The notes: a model not told the origin generated them from the letters alone. Shown: positions 46,501 through 55,594, counted from the first letter of the stretch. The stretch is 64,000 bases of DNA from Patiriisocius sp047730165 (GCF_047730165.1 NZ_CP159834.1:682001-746000), one strand, 5' to 3'. Numbers and translations: made by a program.

Positions 46501-48065
46501 GCATTACGAATTCCGCCTCCCGTAGAACCTAAATCAAACAAAAAGTTTCCTATTGCTCTATCACTAGAGGCATTTGTTGCATTCATAGTAAGCATATAGC
46601 CATAAAAATCGCTCCATCCTTCTCCCATTTGTTCCATGTTTTGTAATCCATTAGCGACTCCAGGGCCTCCAACTAATCTGTTCGAAATACCGTGCGCATA
46701 TTCGTGAATAATAACATTGCTGTCAAAATCTCCGTCATTATGATCCGGAGTAGGACCGGCGTCACAAATGTACATTTGCATTCTTGGATTACCTCCATCA
46801 GCAGGAGTACCAAAGTTGGCATTACATCTATTCGAACCCGTAGATGTTAAATTAGCGCTATCCTGTGCTTGAGCATCTACACTATCTCCTCCAGCTCCCC
46901 CATTTGCAAAGTTGTTTTCCTGAAAATTCCCTGCCGCTTCATCAAACCCATATGGATACATTAGGTCATGGATAATATTATTCCAGTAGAACAAATTCGT
47001 AATTGCTGCGTCTTCAGATTGTTCGGCAGCACTGTAAATTGGATTTCCTCCAGGCTCTGTTGCATCAAATGCATAATTAAAAATCAAACCAGCTGCCGAT
47101 TGCGGGGTATGATCTGCTTCAGTGCCAATATCATCATTATCTCCATCATCGTAGGCGGCCGCATTATTACCCTTGGTATAAGTATATGAGGTCGTTCCAA
47201 CATCGTGCCAGCCTAATGGAGATGCCGTTGCATTAGCCGGGCTCACTTCCATGGTTCGTGGACCATCATACGGGTCTTCTTTCGGCAATGCAAACACATT
47301 ATATGTTTGAACCAACGCACTATTCTCTTCATTTACAGTATAAACAGGTGAAGCCGATTTTATTTCAGCAATCTTAAGTGCTTTATTTTTAGCCATTGCT
47401 TTATGTCCTTCTTCACTATGATCTCCCATAACATTGCAACTTGCCGTCCAGTTGTCTTTGTCGATGATTCTTCCTGAAGACGCATCGACTCTAAAATTCC
47501 ACCAGTCCGGTGTGTTTTTTTCCATAACTGAAAGCTCCCAAACCATGGTTGTGCCCAATCCTTCCTTAAAATAATACATCAACTTCACAGGAATGTCTCT
47601 ATTCGATATTCCAGCTCCATTAAAAACTCCCTTTTGGTTTGACCCAGTAGCATTTTCAAGTCGCTGAAGGTTCGATAGATTGTACCCCATTTGTTGTGAA
47701 ACACCGGCAATAGCCTGTTCTGCCGTAATACTTGCCGTAGCATTCTTCATGGACGCATCTATATTAGCTACAAAGTTTACATGAGCCATAATCGTCTTGC
47801 CCGCGGCATCACTATGGAGGCTAGATTCAGTCCCGCACACTTCCATACCGTTAATCGCTTGTCTTACATAAGTATGTGTAATACCACTTAATTTGCTGGT
47901 ATGTGTTCCGGTAATTACCAACTCATTAGAAGATTTTTGCAGCAGCAGCTGTTCTAAATATCCTTGTGAAGTAATTTTTGAATAATTGTCGCCTCTTTTA
48001 TTCTGAGCAATTAATGATATGCTCATAATAAGTAGTACCCCAATAAAAATAAGGGTTTTATTCAT
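43545..48065 (-). CDS. Secreted M36 (fungalysin-type) metallopeptidase, T9SS-sorted
   Basis: This protein of about 1506 aa has a signal peptide (MNKTLIFIGVLLI ... LIAQ), an FTP/PepSY-type propeptide (about 40-220), and an M36 catalytic domain with HEYAHGISNRL (His454 and His458 are the zinc ligands, plus Glu455) and a downstream Glu in GEGWSDFYGY. Large beta-sandwich regions follow, then a type A T9SS sorting domain (SVSPNPTEGQV ... AVYFINIETQDG). It is expected to be a secreted protease. An in-frame ATG at 48104 would add 13 residues. I prefer 48065 because it gives a compact signal peptide; the 48104 start remains possible. Confidence 0.9.
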   Translation of the reverse strand: MNKTLIFIGVLLIMSISLIAQNKRGDNYSKITSQGYLEQLLLQKSSNELVITGTHTSKLSGITHTYVRQAINGMEVCGTESSLHSDAAGKTIMAHVNFVANIDASMKNATASITAEQAIAGVSQQMGYNLSNLQRLENATGSNQKGVFNGAGISNRDIPVKLMYYFKEGLGTTMVWELSVMEKNTPDWWNFRVDASSGRIIDKDNWTASCNVMGDHSEEGHKAMAKNKALKIAEIKSASPVYTVNEENSALVQTYNVFALPKEDPYDGPRTMEVSPANATASPLGWHDVGTTSYTYTKGNNAAAYDDGDNDDIGTEADHTPQSAAGLIFNYAFDATEPGGNPIYSAAEQSEDAAITNLFYWNNIIHDLMYPYGFDEAAGNFQENNFANGGAGGDSVDAQAQDSANLTSTGSNRCNANFGTPADGGNPRMQMYICDAGPTPDHNDGDFDSNVIIHEYAHGISNRLVGGPGVANGLQNMEQMGEGWSDFYGYMLTMNATNASSDRAIGNFLFDLGSTGGGIRNAPYSTNLTTNPWTYSGVANTGQISRPHGIGFIWATMLYEMAQALIIRDGFDPNLYTGTGGNNTAIKLVTEGLKLTPTSPGFVDGRDAILAADLALNGGVNQCLIWTAFAKRGLGFGASQGSSDNRTDGVEAFDIPVAAFAPSRILICMSEGVVAGLTGGTLIGGIYSGPNVTDGGDGLTFSFDASAASVGMNTITYTDPCTATMAMATINVTDGVPVVSCMNVTLTLDGAGMAIYDPLALIIPGTLAVVGSNIGSNSSGTTTMQVSISQSVNISFDWLFESTDNPGFDDFGYTLNGTFTNLSNAAAYPASANSSLSLSNGDVFGFTVKTDDNGFGSATSTITNFLPGFHGQFAEANWTEVHTNSDGSTNFSGNISSTTITGECGSPSVVSASQTVFTCNDIGDTIVTISADNGIGIGNCDLTVTIVGPTSTYNAGGWDVAPSASSKAIINAPYITSVIGSLDVCSCEMNANLSITSDNYVKIERNLKVNTGAQLLIAHTGSFVQVNDAASVTNNGTINVNVTTPLLKPRDFIISGSPMTAETRDGVHNASFRVMDHATLDFFPDPLVDAFYAPNIVANFMDDNFNDWSHYTGTINPAEAYLVSPQASLQDGNSTYNLVFNQGTLNNGIVSYALDFHIDKNSSPNMLSNPYASAIDAELFINANSEIDEVYFWEHITTPSQSFPGGNTANFSMEDISMYNLSGGIGAGTVATNGGMTPNGFIATSQGFGVKATAAGTATFNNSMRVTTGNNTLRTTDLLRDRIWLNVVSKTNDLSSETLIAFTDNATEGFDQGYDSEQIAKFLSLYSHIENENSLLGIQAREALSEDKEVSLGFSTLNEEVDTYNISIKQLEGSNIEGYTVYLEDHLTGLKVNLSESEYEFAANAGVYNNRFTLSFTDRNVLDISEVSLQNISVSPNPTEGQVIIQSPNLEINNIIVRDVQGRTVKQVRNLKAQSYTLDFSEMSSAVYFINIETQDGSIIKRIVKK

Positions 48066-48331
48066 GTGTGAATTACTAATACTGGCAGAATAATTGTTTT
48101 TCATAATAATAAGATTTAAAATAAGCTGACACTAAAATACGCTCGGTAATATTTACAAAAGAGTTTTAAAAGTCTAGGTACAACATAATAGCTTCCGGTA
48201 AAAATAACTTATTAAAAGTTCTAGGACTACGTATAAACACCTAATTACATATAAATATGTTAATCACTAAAAACAAAAATCCCCAGAAAAATCTCGAGGC
48301 TCAAATTAATTATTCTAGATAAAATAAGACA

Positions 48332-48694
48332 TTACTTTTTCACAATGTGTTTAAGGGTAGATCCTTTAGCAGTTTCAATTTTTATAAAATAAACAGCGCT
48401 ACTCATTTCTGAAAAATCTAGCGTGTAAGATTGTGCTTTTAAGTTTTTAACTTGTTTAAAGTTCATTCCCAGTCGCTCCATCACTTGCTCTAAAGAATAT
48501 TTTATTATTTGAATCGGTCAATCCAGTAGGTGAAGAAGTGGCAGTGCTAGTGTTAATAGCTTTTACCAAAGTGGTCCCCGCCTCTGTTCCATCACTTTTC
48601 TAGAGTTCTCCCCCATTAGTTTAATCATCTGCCTTAGTAAATAAGACGCCCCTAGATTCGGCCGATCCCAAAGTTGAAAAACCTTATCACTCAT
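48332..48694 (-). pseudogene. Wreck of a T9SS protein with ELWxTDGT repeats
   Basis: Read on the minus strand, this region decodes to a VLFTKADD-stop-TNGGEL-stop-KSDGTEAGTTLVKAI stretch, the ELWxTDGTxxGT repeat pattern of some T9SS surface proteins. A TAG stands where Trp (TGG) is expected and a TAA where another residue is expected. A further stop and frame change precede a complete sorting domain tail (KNLKAQSYTLDF to HIVKK). Within that tail, 48381-48446 is identical base for base to 43594-43659 in the M36 gene (66 bp). It is therefore a broken gene whose 3' end matches its neighbour. Confidence 0.75.
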
Positions 48695-49229
48695 TTCTAA
48701 TCTGTGTTAATGTTTAGAATTTACAAGAGGATTGTTAATTAGTTTTTTGTTTACAACACATTTCTGATTTATAGTAAAGACAGAAGTCCTTTTATATGTA
48801 TGCTAGATATAAATGGAGGAAAATTACGATACTCCAGTTTTATAGAAGATGGACAAAGATGTCCACGCTTTTTGGTTTTTCAGTTTTGTCATTTTTAAAT
48901 TCGTGAAAGCTCCGAATTCAAATTTATTTGTTTCTATCAATCAAGACTTTTTGAGAAACCGTTTTTAACTGGTTTTTATTCTATTTTAATACTAAAAAAA
49001 CAAACCAGGCTACTCCTTTCATAAATATCTTAGGTATGAGATAGTGCTTCTACATTTCTTATTTACTTGATAATTCTAAGTTGAATAAGTCCTTGTATAA
49101 TTTGAACTAAATTTTCAATCAAAATTCCGTAATTTCGCATCCTTAAATCACAGGGCTAATTATTATTTATTTCTGTTGAATGAATTACATTTTAGAAATT
49201 ATAAAAATTACCATTTTACAGGCATAGCT
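48695..49229. other. Intergenic region upstream of ileS
   Basis: This 535-bp AT-rich region has no convincing ORF. A TGGACA-AAGA-TGTCCA hairpin (48850-48865) is followed by a short T-run on the plus strand, and TAATTTCG at about 49128 is one mismatch from a -7 element and could serve ileS. I see no T-box leader. Confidence 0.5.
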
Positions 49230-52200
49230 ATGGCAAAACAATTTAACGTGTACAAAGGGTTAAACCTCCCAGAATTAGGAGAGGACATACTCAAATTCTG
49301 GAAAGAAGAAAACATTTTTGAAGAGAGTATTGCCATTCGTGAAGGTGCCGAGCCTTTTGTGTTTTTTGAAGGACCTCCCTCTGCAAATGGAATGCCTGGT
49401 ATCCACCACGTGATGGCGCGCGCCATCAAAGATATTTTTTGTCGTTACAAAACTCAAAAAGGGTTTAAAGTGGATCGTAAAGCAGGATGGGATACCCACG
49501 GTTTACCAATAGAACTTGGTGTAGAGAAAGAATTGGGGATTACTAAAGAAGATATCGGTAATAAAATATCTGTTGAAGATTATAATGATGCCTGTCGTAA
49601 AGCAGTAATGCGCTATACAGACGTCTGGAATAAAGTAACCGAAGAATATGGTTATTGGGTAGATATGGAAGATCCATACATCACCTATAAGCCAAAATAT
49701 ATGGAAACCGTGTGGTGGTTATTAAAGCAAATCTACAACAAAGACTTACTTTATAAAGGCTACACCATACAACCGTATTCGCCAAAAGCGGGTACAGGAT
49801 TAAGTAGTCATGAATTAAACCAACCAGGCACCTATCAAGATGTTACAGATACGACAGTCGTGGCTCAGTTTAAGGCCGTGGAAAGCTCATTACCAGACTT
49901 CCTAAAAAAATACGATAACCTTAATTTTATTGCTTGGACAACAACACCCTGGACATTGCCTTCTAACACGGCATTAACAGTAGGACCTAAAATTGACTAT
50001 GTTGTTGTTGCGACCTATAATCAATATACTTTTGAACCTGTTCACGTGATTCTTGCAAAGGCACTTGTTGGGAAACAATTTAAAGGAAAATACGAACAAA
50101 CAGAAGACCTTGATGTATTAAAAAGCTATACCAAAGAGGCTAAAAAGATTCCGTTTTTTGTTGCTGAAACGTGCAAAGGAACAGACCTTTTAGAAATACG
50201 TTACGAACAGTTATTAGACTACGCTGCACCAGACGCAGGGGTAGAAAACGCCTTTAGAGTAATCGCAGGAGATTTTGTAACAACAGAAGATGGAACAGGA
50301 ATCGTGCACACGGCGCCTACTTTTGGGCAAGATGATGCGATGGTAGCCAAGCAGGCTGTGCCAGAAGTGCCGCCTATGCTCGTAAAAGATGAGAACGATA
50401 ATCTAGTACCTCTTGTAGATTTACAGGGAAGGTTTAGACCAGAACTAGGTGAGTTTGCAGGAAAGTATGTCAAGAATGAATACTATGATGACGGTAAAGC
50501 ACCAGATAAGAGTGTTGATGTAGAGTTAGCAATCAAACTTAAAATAGAAAACAAAGCATTTCATGTAGAGAAATATGTACACAGTTACCCTAACTGCTGG
50601 CGTACGGACAAACCCATCTTATATTACCCATTAGATTCTTGGTTTATTAAAGTGACCAACTTTAAAGATAGAATGCACGAGTTGAACAAGGGCATCAACT
50701 GGAAACCTAAATCAACGGGAGAAGGACGTTTTGGCAACTGGCTTGCAAACGCAAATGACTGGAATTTATCTCGCTCACGTTATTGGGGAATACCATTACC
50801 ACTATGGCGTACAGAAGACGGTACAGAAGAAATCATCATAGGGAGCATAGAAGAACTAAAGGCCGAAATGCAAAAGGCAGTAGCTGCAGACATGATGACT
50901 TCGGAAATGTTCCAAGATTTTAAAGTAGGTGACTTTTCCGAAGAAAATTATGACAAAGTTGATTTGCATAAAAACATAGTTGATGATATCGTTTTGGTTT
51001 CTGCAAGTGGAAAACCAATGAAGCGCGAGGCAGATTTAATTGACGTTTGGTTTGATAGTGGCTCTATGCCATATGCACAATGGCACTACCCTTTTGAAAA
51101 CAAAGAGAAAGTAGAAACTACATGGCGCAAAGCAGATTTTATAGCAGAAGGCGTGGATCAAACGAGAGGATGGTTCTATACTATGCACGCTATCGCCACC
51201 ATGATATTTGATGATGTAGCCTATAAAAACGTAGTTTCGAATGGGCTTGTACTTGATAAAAACGGACAGAAAATGTCTAAGCGATTGGGCAATGCCGCAG
51301 ATCCTTTTGACATTCTAAAAAAATATGGTCCAGACGCAACGCGCTGGTATATGATTAGTAATGCAAATCCATGGGACAATCTTAAGTTTGACGTTGAAGG
51401 TATTGGTGAAGTACGTAATAAATTTTTTGGAACTTTATACAATACCTATAGCTTCTTTAGCTTGTATGCGAACCTTGACAACTTTGACTATAGCGAAGCA
51501 GACATTGCACTAGAAAAACGCCCAGAAATAGACCGCTGGATTCTAAGTGAATTAAACACCTTAATCGCCACAGTTGACGAAGCATTTACAGACTATGAAC
51601 CTACCAAAGCGGCAAGAGCCATACAAAACTTTGTAGGCGAGAACTTGAGTAACTGGTTTGTGAGACTTAGTAGAAGACGCTACTGGAAAGGAAGCTATGG
51701 AGAAGATAAAATATCTGCCTACCAAACGCTGTATACATGCTTATGGACAGTGTCAAAATTAGGCGCACCTATCGCTCCATTTTTTATGGATAGACTTTAT
51801 CGTGACCTAGTTGCAGTGACTGGGGATGGAGAGAAATCTGTACACTTAAGTGATTTCCCAGTGAGTGATCCTAGTTTTATTGACAAGGACTTAGAGCACA
51901 AAATGCAAAAGGCGCAAACGGTTTCTTCTTTGGTACTTTCATTACGCCAGCGTGAAAAAATTAAAGTAAGACAACCACTTCAGAAAATCATGATTCCTGT
52001 ACTAGATGATAGAGAGAGAGAAGAGATAGAAGCCGTAAGTGATTTGATTAAAAGCGAAGTGAATGTTAAGGAGATTGAATTGATTGATGAAGGCTCTGGA
52101 ATTCTCGTAAAGCAGATTAAACCCGACTTCAAAAAGTTAGGGCCTCGTTTTGGGAAAGACATGAAGCAGGTAGCTGCGGCAATCAATACGTTTGGCCAAG

Positions 52201-52628
52201 AAGAAATAGCCACCTTAGAAAAAGATGGTGAAATTCCGCTTTTACTTAGCGAAAAAAGTGTTACATTGAGGCTTGAAGACGTGGTGATTAGCTCACAAGA
52301 TATCGAAGGATGGCTAGTAGCAAATAATAAAGGAATTACGGTAGCGTTAGATATTACGATCACAGAAAGTCTGAAAAATGAAGGGATTGCACGTGAGCTA
52401 GTAAACAGAATACAGAACATTAGAAAAGATACTGGTTTTGAGGTAACAGATAGAATAAAAGTGACCATTCAAAATCAAGAAGCACTTGAAAAAGCAGTGC
52501 AAGAAAATTTAGAATACATTAAACAAGAAACCCTAACAGAAATACTTGGTTTTAGTCCTTCTATAACAAATGGAACAGAAATTGCGTTTGATGATATAGA
52601 AACACAATTGAGTGTTGAAAAAATTTAA
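49230..52628 (+). CDS. ileS: Isoleucyl-tRNA synthetase (eukaryote-like type)
   Basis: This 1132-aa class I synthetase charges tRNA-Ile. The HIGH-like motif is GIHH (in ANGMPGIHHVMARA), and KMSKR is present in full (GQKMSKRLGN). The editing CP1 domain (about 190-400, with NFIAWTTTPWTLPSNTALTVG) and the anticodon-binding domain are intact. The C-terminus lacks the Cys4 zinc ribbon of E. coli-type IleRS, matching the eukaryote-like type II enzymes. The start MAKQFNVYKGLNLPEL is chosen over an upstream ATG at 49176 because it matches family N-termini. It is followed by the DksA-like gene after 2 bp. Confidence 0.95.
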   Translation: MAKQFNVYKGLNLPELGEDILKFWKEENIFEESIAIREGAEPFVFFEGPPSANGMPGIHHVMARAIKDIFCRYKTQKGFKVDRKAGWDTHGLPIELGVEKELGITKEDIGNKISVEDYNDACRKAVMRYTDVWNKVTEEYGYWVDMEDPYITYKPKYMETVWWLLKQIYNKDLLYKGYTIQPYSPKAGTGLSSHELNQPGTYQDVTDTTVVAQFKAVESSLPDFLKKYDNLNFIAWTTTPWTLPSNTALTVGPKIDYVVVATYNQYTFEPVHVILAKALVGKQFKGKYEQTEDLDVLKSYTKEAKKIPFFVAETCKGTDLLEIRYEQLLDYAAPDAGVENAFRVIAGDFVTTEDGTGIVHTAPTFGQDDAMVAKQAVPEVPPMLVKDENDNLVPLVDLQGRFRPELGEFAGKYVKNEYYDDGKAPDKSVDVELAIKLKIENKAFHVEKYVHSYPNCWRTDKPILYYPLDSWFIKVTNFKDRMHELNKGINWKPKSTGEGRFGNWLANANDWNLSRSRYWGIPLPLWRTEDGTEEIIIGSIEELKAEMQKAVAADMMTSEMFQDFKVGDFSEENYDKVDLHKNIVDDIVLVSASGKPMKREADLIDVWFDSGSMPYAQWHYPFENKEKVETTWRKADFIAEGVDQTRGWFYTMHAIATMIFDDVAYKNVVSNGLVLDKNGQKMSKRLGNAADPFDILKKYGPDATRWYMISNANPWDNLKFDVEGIGEVRNKFFGTLYNTYSFFSLYANLDNFDYSEADIALEKRPEIDRWILSELNTLIATVDEAFTDYEPTKAARAIQNFVGENLSNWFVRLSRRRYWKGSYGEDKISAYQTLYTCLWTVSKLGAPIAPFFMDRLYRDLVAVTGDGEKSVHLSDFPVSDPSFIDKDLEHKMQKAQTVSSLVLSLRQREKIKVRQPLQKIMIPVLDDREREEIEAVSDLIKSEVNVKEIELIDEGSGILVKQIKPDFKKLGPRFGKDMKQVAAAINTFGQEEIATLEKDGEIPLLLSEKSVTLRLEDVVISSQDIEGWLVANNKGITVALDITITESLKNEGIARELVNRIQNIRKDTGFEVTDRIKVTIQNQEALEKAVQENLEYIKQETLTEILGFSPSITNGTEIAFDDIETQLSVEKI

Positions 52629-52630
52629 TT

Positions 52631-53008
52631 ATGAACGAACAGAGAGTACGATATACAGAAGCACAACTTGCAGAATTTAAAACTTTAATACAAGCTAAAA
52701 TAGTAAAAGCGCAGGAACAATTTGAGCTTATAGAAAGCGCCTATAGAAACGACAGTGATAATGGAACAAATGACACATCACCTACGTTTAAGGCCTTTGA
52801 TGAAGGTAGCGAAGTGATGAGTAAAGAAACGGCTTCGCAACTGGCTATTCGTCAAGAAAAATTTATTCGTGACCTGAAAAATGCATTAATCCGTATAGAG
52901 AATAAGACTTACGGTGTGTGTCGTGTGACTGGAAAATTAATAAATCCAGAGCGCCTTAAACTAGTGCCACACGCAACCTTAAGCATCGAAGCAAAAAATA
53001 TGCAGTAG
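52631..53008 (+). CDS. TraR/DksA-family protein lacking zinc ligands
   Basis: This 125-aa DksA-like protein has a long N-terminal helical region, a DxxDNGTNDTSPTFKAFDEGSE central segment and a C-terminal zinc-finger-like segment. The finger is degenerate: YGVCRVTGKLINPERLKLVPHATLSIEA has one Cys at the first position, Thr in place of the next Cys, and no C-terminal Cys pair. Zinc binding is unlikely. The family acts on RNA polymerase secondary channels. It is in an operon with ileS upstream (2-bp gap). A terminator follows at 53032. Confidence 0.85.
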   Translation: MNEQRVRYTEAQLAEFKTLIQAKIVKAQEQFELIESAYRNDSDNGTNDTSPTFKAFDEGSEVMSKETASQLAIRQEKFIRDLKNALIRIENKTYGVCRVTGKLINPERLKLVPHATLSIEAKNMQ

Positions 53009-53031
53009 CATTTTAATATCTATTTTATTCA

Positions 53032-53063
53032 AGCCAATCATTTTAATCCGATTGGCTTTTTTT
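53032..53063 (+). terminator. Terminator after the DksA-like gene
   Basis: An AGCCAATC/GATTGGCT stem (8 bp, 10-nt loop) is followed by seven T. The T-run ends directly at the ATG of the next gene (53064). Confidence 0.75.
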
Positions 53064-53690
53064 ATGACGAAATTTTTTGGACTTATACTAGTACTATTGT
53101 GTACGACTTCCCTCTTTTCTCAAAAAGTGATGGAAAAGCAACTAGATATTTCAGAAATAAAACGAATAGAACTTTTTGCCGACGCTGTATTTAAAATAAA
53201 AATCACCACGTCAAAAACAAAAACCCTTACAATTCACACTGCAGTTGAAGGAGAATATGCAGAGAGTGTAGTACTTGATATAAAACGCTCACTTTCTACA
53301 TTAACTATTACGCCTGGGCTGACTCCATTTTTTACTAAAAAAAATGATAAACTCGCAGCTCACAAAGTGATGGCGATAGAACTTGAGATTATTATACCAG
53401 AAAATCTATATGTGACTATTTATTCAACACTAGCATCGCTCCATTGCTCCGGGTATTTTAAGTACTTTCAGGCCTATCTAGAATCGGGTAATTGTAATAT
53501 ATCTACCTATCAAGGCGATGGCTTTATCCAGACAAAAAGCGGGAATATAATCATTAATGCCATCGAAGACCTTAGTGTTCAAACCTATTCTAAATCTGGT
53601 TTAATTAGTGGAAAGACAAATAAAGCACAGTTGTATACATTAGAAATAAAGACCCTATCTGGAGATATTAGCATACTTGAAACCAATTAA
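53064..53690 (+). CDS. Exported hypothetical protein with adhesin-head-like beta repeats
   Basis: This protein of about 208 aa has a signal peptide (MTKFFGLILVLLCTTSLFSQ) and a DUF4097/GIN-like beta region: ISEIKRIELFADAVFKIKI, ITIPENLYVTIYST, GNCNISTYQGDGFIQTKSGNIII and LSGDISILETN repeat in a right-handed-helix style. The start is placed at 53064 since the earlier in-frame ATG at 53052 lies inside the terminator stem. It sits between the DksA-like gene and lspA, where many flavobacteria have them adjacent, so it may be an insertion. The function is unknown. Confidence 0.65.
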   Translation: MTKFFGLILVLLCTTSLFSQKVMEKQLDISEIKRIELFADAVFKIKITTSKTKTLTIHTAVEGEYAESVVLDIKRSLSTLTITPGLTPFFTKKNDKLAAHKVMAIELEIIIPENLYVTIYSTLASLHCSGYFKYFQAYLESGNCNISTYQGDGFIQTKSGNIIINAIEDLSVQTYSKSGLISGKTNKAQLYTLEIKTLSGDISILETN

Positions 53691-53750
53691 TATCGCTATT
53701 TTTACCACCCTTAAAACTAGGGTTCACATTTTAGAAATAAGATTGCATAT

Positions 53751-54380
53751 ATGTCATTAAAAAAAGCCTACCTCATCATAATTCTAATTCTAATTATAGA
53801 TCAAATCTCTAAGATCTATATTAAGACTCACTTTTTTTTGGGCGAAGAAATAGATGTGTTTTCTTGGTTTAAAATTCACTTTGTAGAGAACAAAGGGATG
53901 GCTTGGGGTGCTCAAATCCCGGGAGAACATGGGAAACTCATTCTTACCCTTTTTAGAATTGTGGCTATTGCCGGTATTGCCTGGTGGCTCAAGGATTCTA
54001 TCAAGAAAAAAGGCACGAGAATATTAATCGTTGCCATCTCACTTATTTTTGCAGGTGCGTTTGGTAACATTATCGACTCTGTATTTTATGGAGTCCTCTT
54101 TGATACAAGCACTTCTCAAGTGGCACATTTTTTACCAGAAGCTGGAGGGTATAGTACCCTTTTTCATGGTCACGTGGTAGATATGTTCTATTTCCCTATG
54201 TTTCAAGTCGTACTGCCAGCCTGGATCCCATTTGTAGGTGGAGATTACTTTACGTTTTTTGACCCCGTATTTAATGTGGCAGATACTGCAATAAGTACAG
54301 GTGTTGGTATGCTACTTGTGTTTCACAAAAAGACATTCCCTAGCACAAAAAAAGAAGTTGAAGTATCTACAGAAGCCTAA
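53751..54380 (+). CDS. lspA: Lipoprotein signal peptidase
   Basis: LspA cleaves prolipoprotein signal peptides at the lipid-modified Cys. The 209-aa membrane protein has four hydrophobic segments. The conserved residues are visible: the early Asp in LIIDQISKIYIK, the Asn in FVENKGMAWG, the catalytic Asp pair in GNIIDSVFYG and FNVADTAIS, and the VVDMFYF motif. It matters here because at least three lipoproteins are encoded in the MbnP/MbnH operon and two in the suf operon. A 60-bp gap separates it from the preceding gene. Confidence 0.95.
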   Translation: MSLKKAYLIIILILIIDQISKIYIKTHFFLGEEIDVFSWFKIHFVENKGMAWGAQIPGEHGKLILTLFRIVAIAGIAWWLKDSIKKKGTRILIVAISLIFAGAFGNIIDSVFYGVLFDTSTSQVAHFLPEAGGYSTLFHGHVVDMFYFPMFQVVLPAWIPFVGGDYFTFFDPVFNVADTAISTGVGMLLVFHKKTFPSTKKEVEVSTEA

Positions 54381-54460
54381 GCCATTATTCACATTAGGAA
54401 TATATACCGAAACAAGGATTAGAAAATTGAGGGGTGGTACTTAGTCAGTTTAACGAATGA

Positions 54461-55594
54461 TTAGAACCTAATATTAAATGTAGTGTTTTTATCTAGAACA
54501 CTTTCGACTTCTATGATACCGCCTAAAGATTCAACTTGATTACGGGTCATATAAAGACCCATTCCTGTTGTATTTGCGTTATTATGAAACGTCTGGTGCA
54601 TGCTAAATATTTGATCCCCAAAAGCCTCTAGGTCAATCCCTAAACCGTTATCCTTGATTAGAAGGCAACCATTATCATCATCATCATAGTAAGTACAAAT
54701 TTGAATGGTGGAGTTTCTATTAGGATGCTTATTTCTCAATGCATTTACTAAAAGATTTTGAAGTATACTTTCTAGATAAGGCTCTATATGTTCCACTTCA
54801 GGGAATTCTGTAAAATCTACAAAAAGATCTGCTTTAGCTCCTTTAATTTCGTTTTCTAGCGTAGTACTTACACGATCATAAACATCTTGAAATTTGATGA
54901 TTTTTCTATAATCTAGATTCGTATTTTTAACAGAAATAATTTCATTTAAATCGGTGATTGTTTTATTTAAATTGTCTGGAATATTAGAAAGACGGTTCAT
55001 GGATTCGTCAGTTTCAGAAGTGCTATCATCATTCATACCCATAAGTTCAAGGGATAACTGAATATTATTTGTGTGTGATTTTAAGTTATGTGAAACAATA
55101 TAAGTAAAGTTCTGTAAACGATTCTTTTGCTCCTCTATCGTTTTTAATGAAGCTTCTAACGCTAGCTCTTTCTTTTTTTGTTTGTCTATATCTACAAACA
55201 CTCCATAAATACCGCTTATCTTTCCATCTTCTCGATATCGAGGTCTTCCAGTTGCTTTTACCCAAAATGGTTTTTTGTCATATGCGAGCATCTTAATATC
55301 AATATTAAAAGAGACTCCATCTGCGCACTCTAAAAAAGTTTTAGCAGCGTATTTTTTGTGTTCTCCTTCTACATAAAACTCAATTAACTTATTTAAGGAA
55401 GGCCTATAATTTTTAGGAACTCTTAAAATAGCTCTCGCTGTCGGGTCTAAATTAGATCTTTTATTTTCGAAATCTATACTCCAACCACCTGCACCTATGA
55501 GCGCGGCAACCTCTTTATAATAACTAGTATCAAAAGACTGGAAGGACTTCTCTTTTAAAACCACACTACGCCTGTTTTGAGTCAAGATATTCAT
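54461..55594 (-). CDS. PAS-domain sensor histidine kinase
   Basis: This 377-aa cytoplasmic kinase has a PAS domain with PAC motif (residues about 25-145; ATGRPRYREDGKISGIYGVF), then a coiled coil and the H-box IVSHNLKSHTNNIQLS (His about 168). The N-box is LLVNALRNKHPNR, and G1 is KDNGLGID. GMGLYMTRNQVESLGG completes the ATP-binding domain. No transmembrane segment is present, so it senses a cytoplasmic signal. It lacks an adjacent response regulator. It converges with lspA. Confidence 0.9.
   Translation of the reverse strand: MNILTQNRRSVVLKEKSFQSFDTSYYKEVAALIGAGGWSIDFENKRSNLDPTARAILRVPKNYRPSLNKLIEFYVEGEHKKYAAKTFLECADGVSFNIDIKMLAYDKKPFWVKATGRPRYREDGKISGIYGVFVDIDKQKKKELALEASLKTIEEQKNRLQNFTYIVSHNLKSHTNNIQLSLELMGMNDDSTSETDESMNRLSNIPDNLNKTITDLNEIISVKNTNLDYRKIIKFQDVYDRVSTTLENEIKGAKADLFVDFTEFPEVEHIEPYLESILQNLLVNALRNKHPNRNSTIQICTYYDDDDNGCLLIKDNGLGIDLEAFGDQIFSMHQTFHNNANTTGMGLYMTRNQVESLGGIIEVESVLDKNTTFNIRF

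Noticed and set aside
48281..48302. Second terminator by analogy with 43494-43515
   Set aside because: The left arm has decayed, leaving no stable stem. It is only a remnant of the duplicated 3' region.
48850..48865. Terminator-like hairpin TGGACA-AAGA-TGTCCA
   Set aside because: No gene ends upstream on the plus strand and the T-run is weak. It is kept only as a note in the intergenic entry.
51980..52468. Minus-strand frame of 162 codons inside ileS
   Set aside because: It is opposite the 3' third of ileS, whose reading frame is certain. There is no start context or family match.
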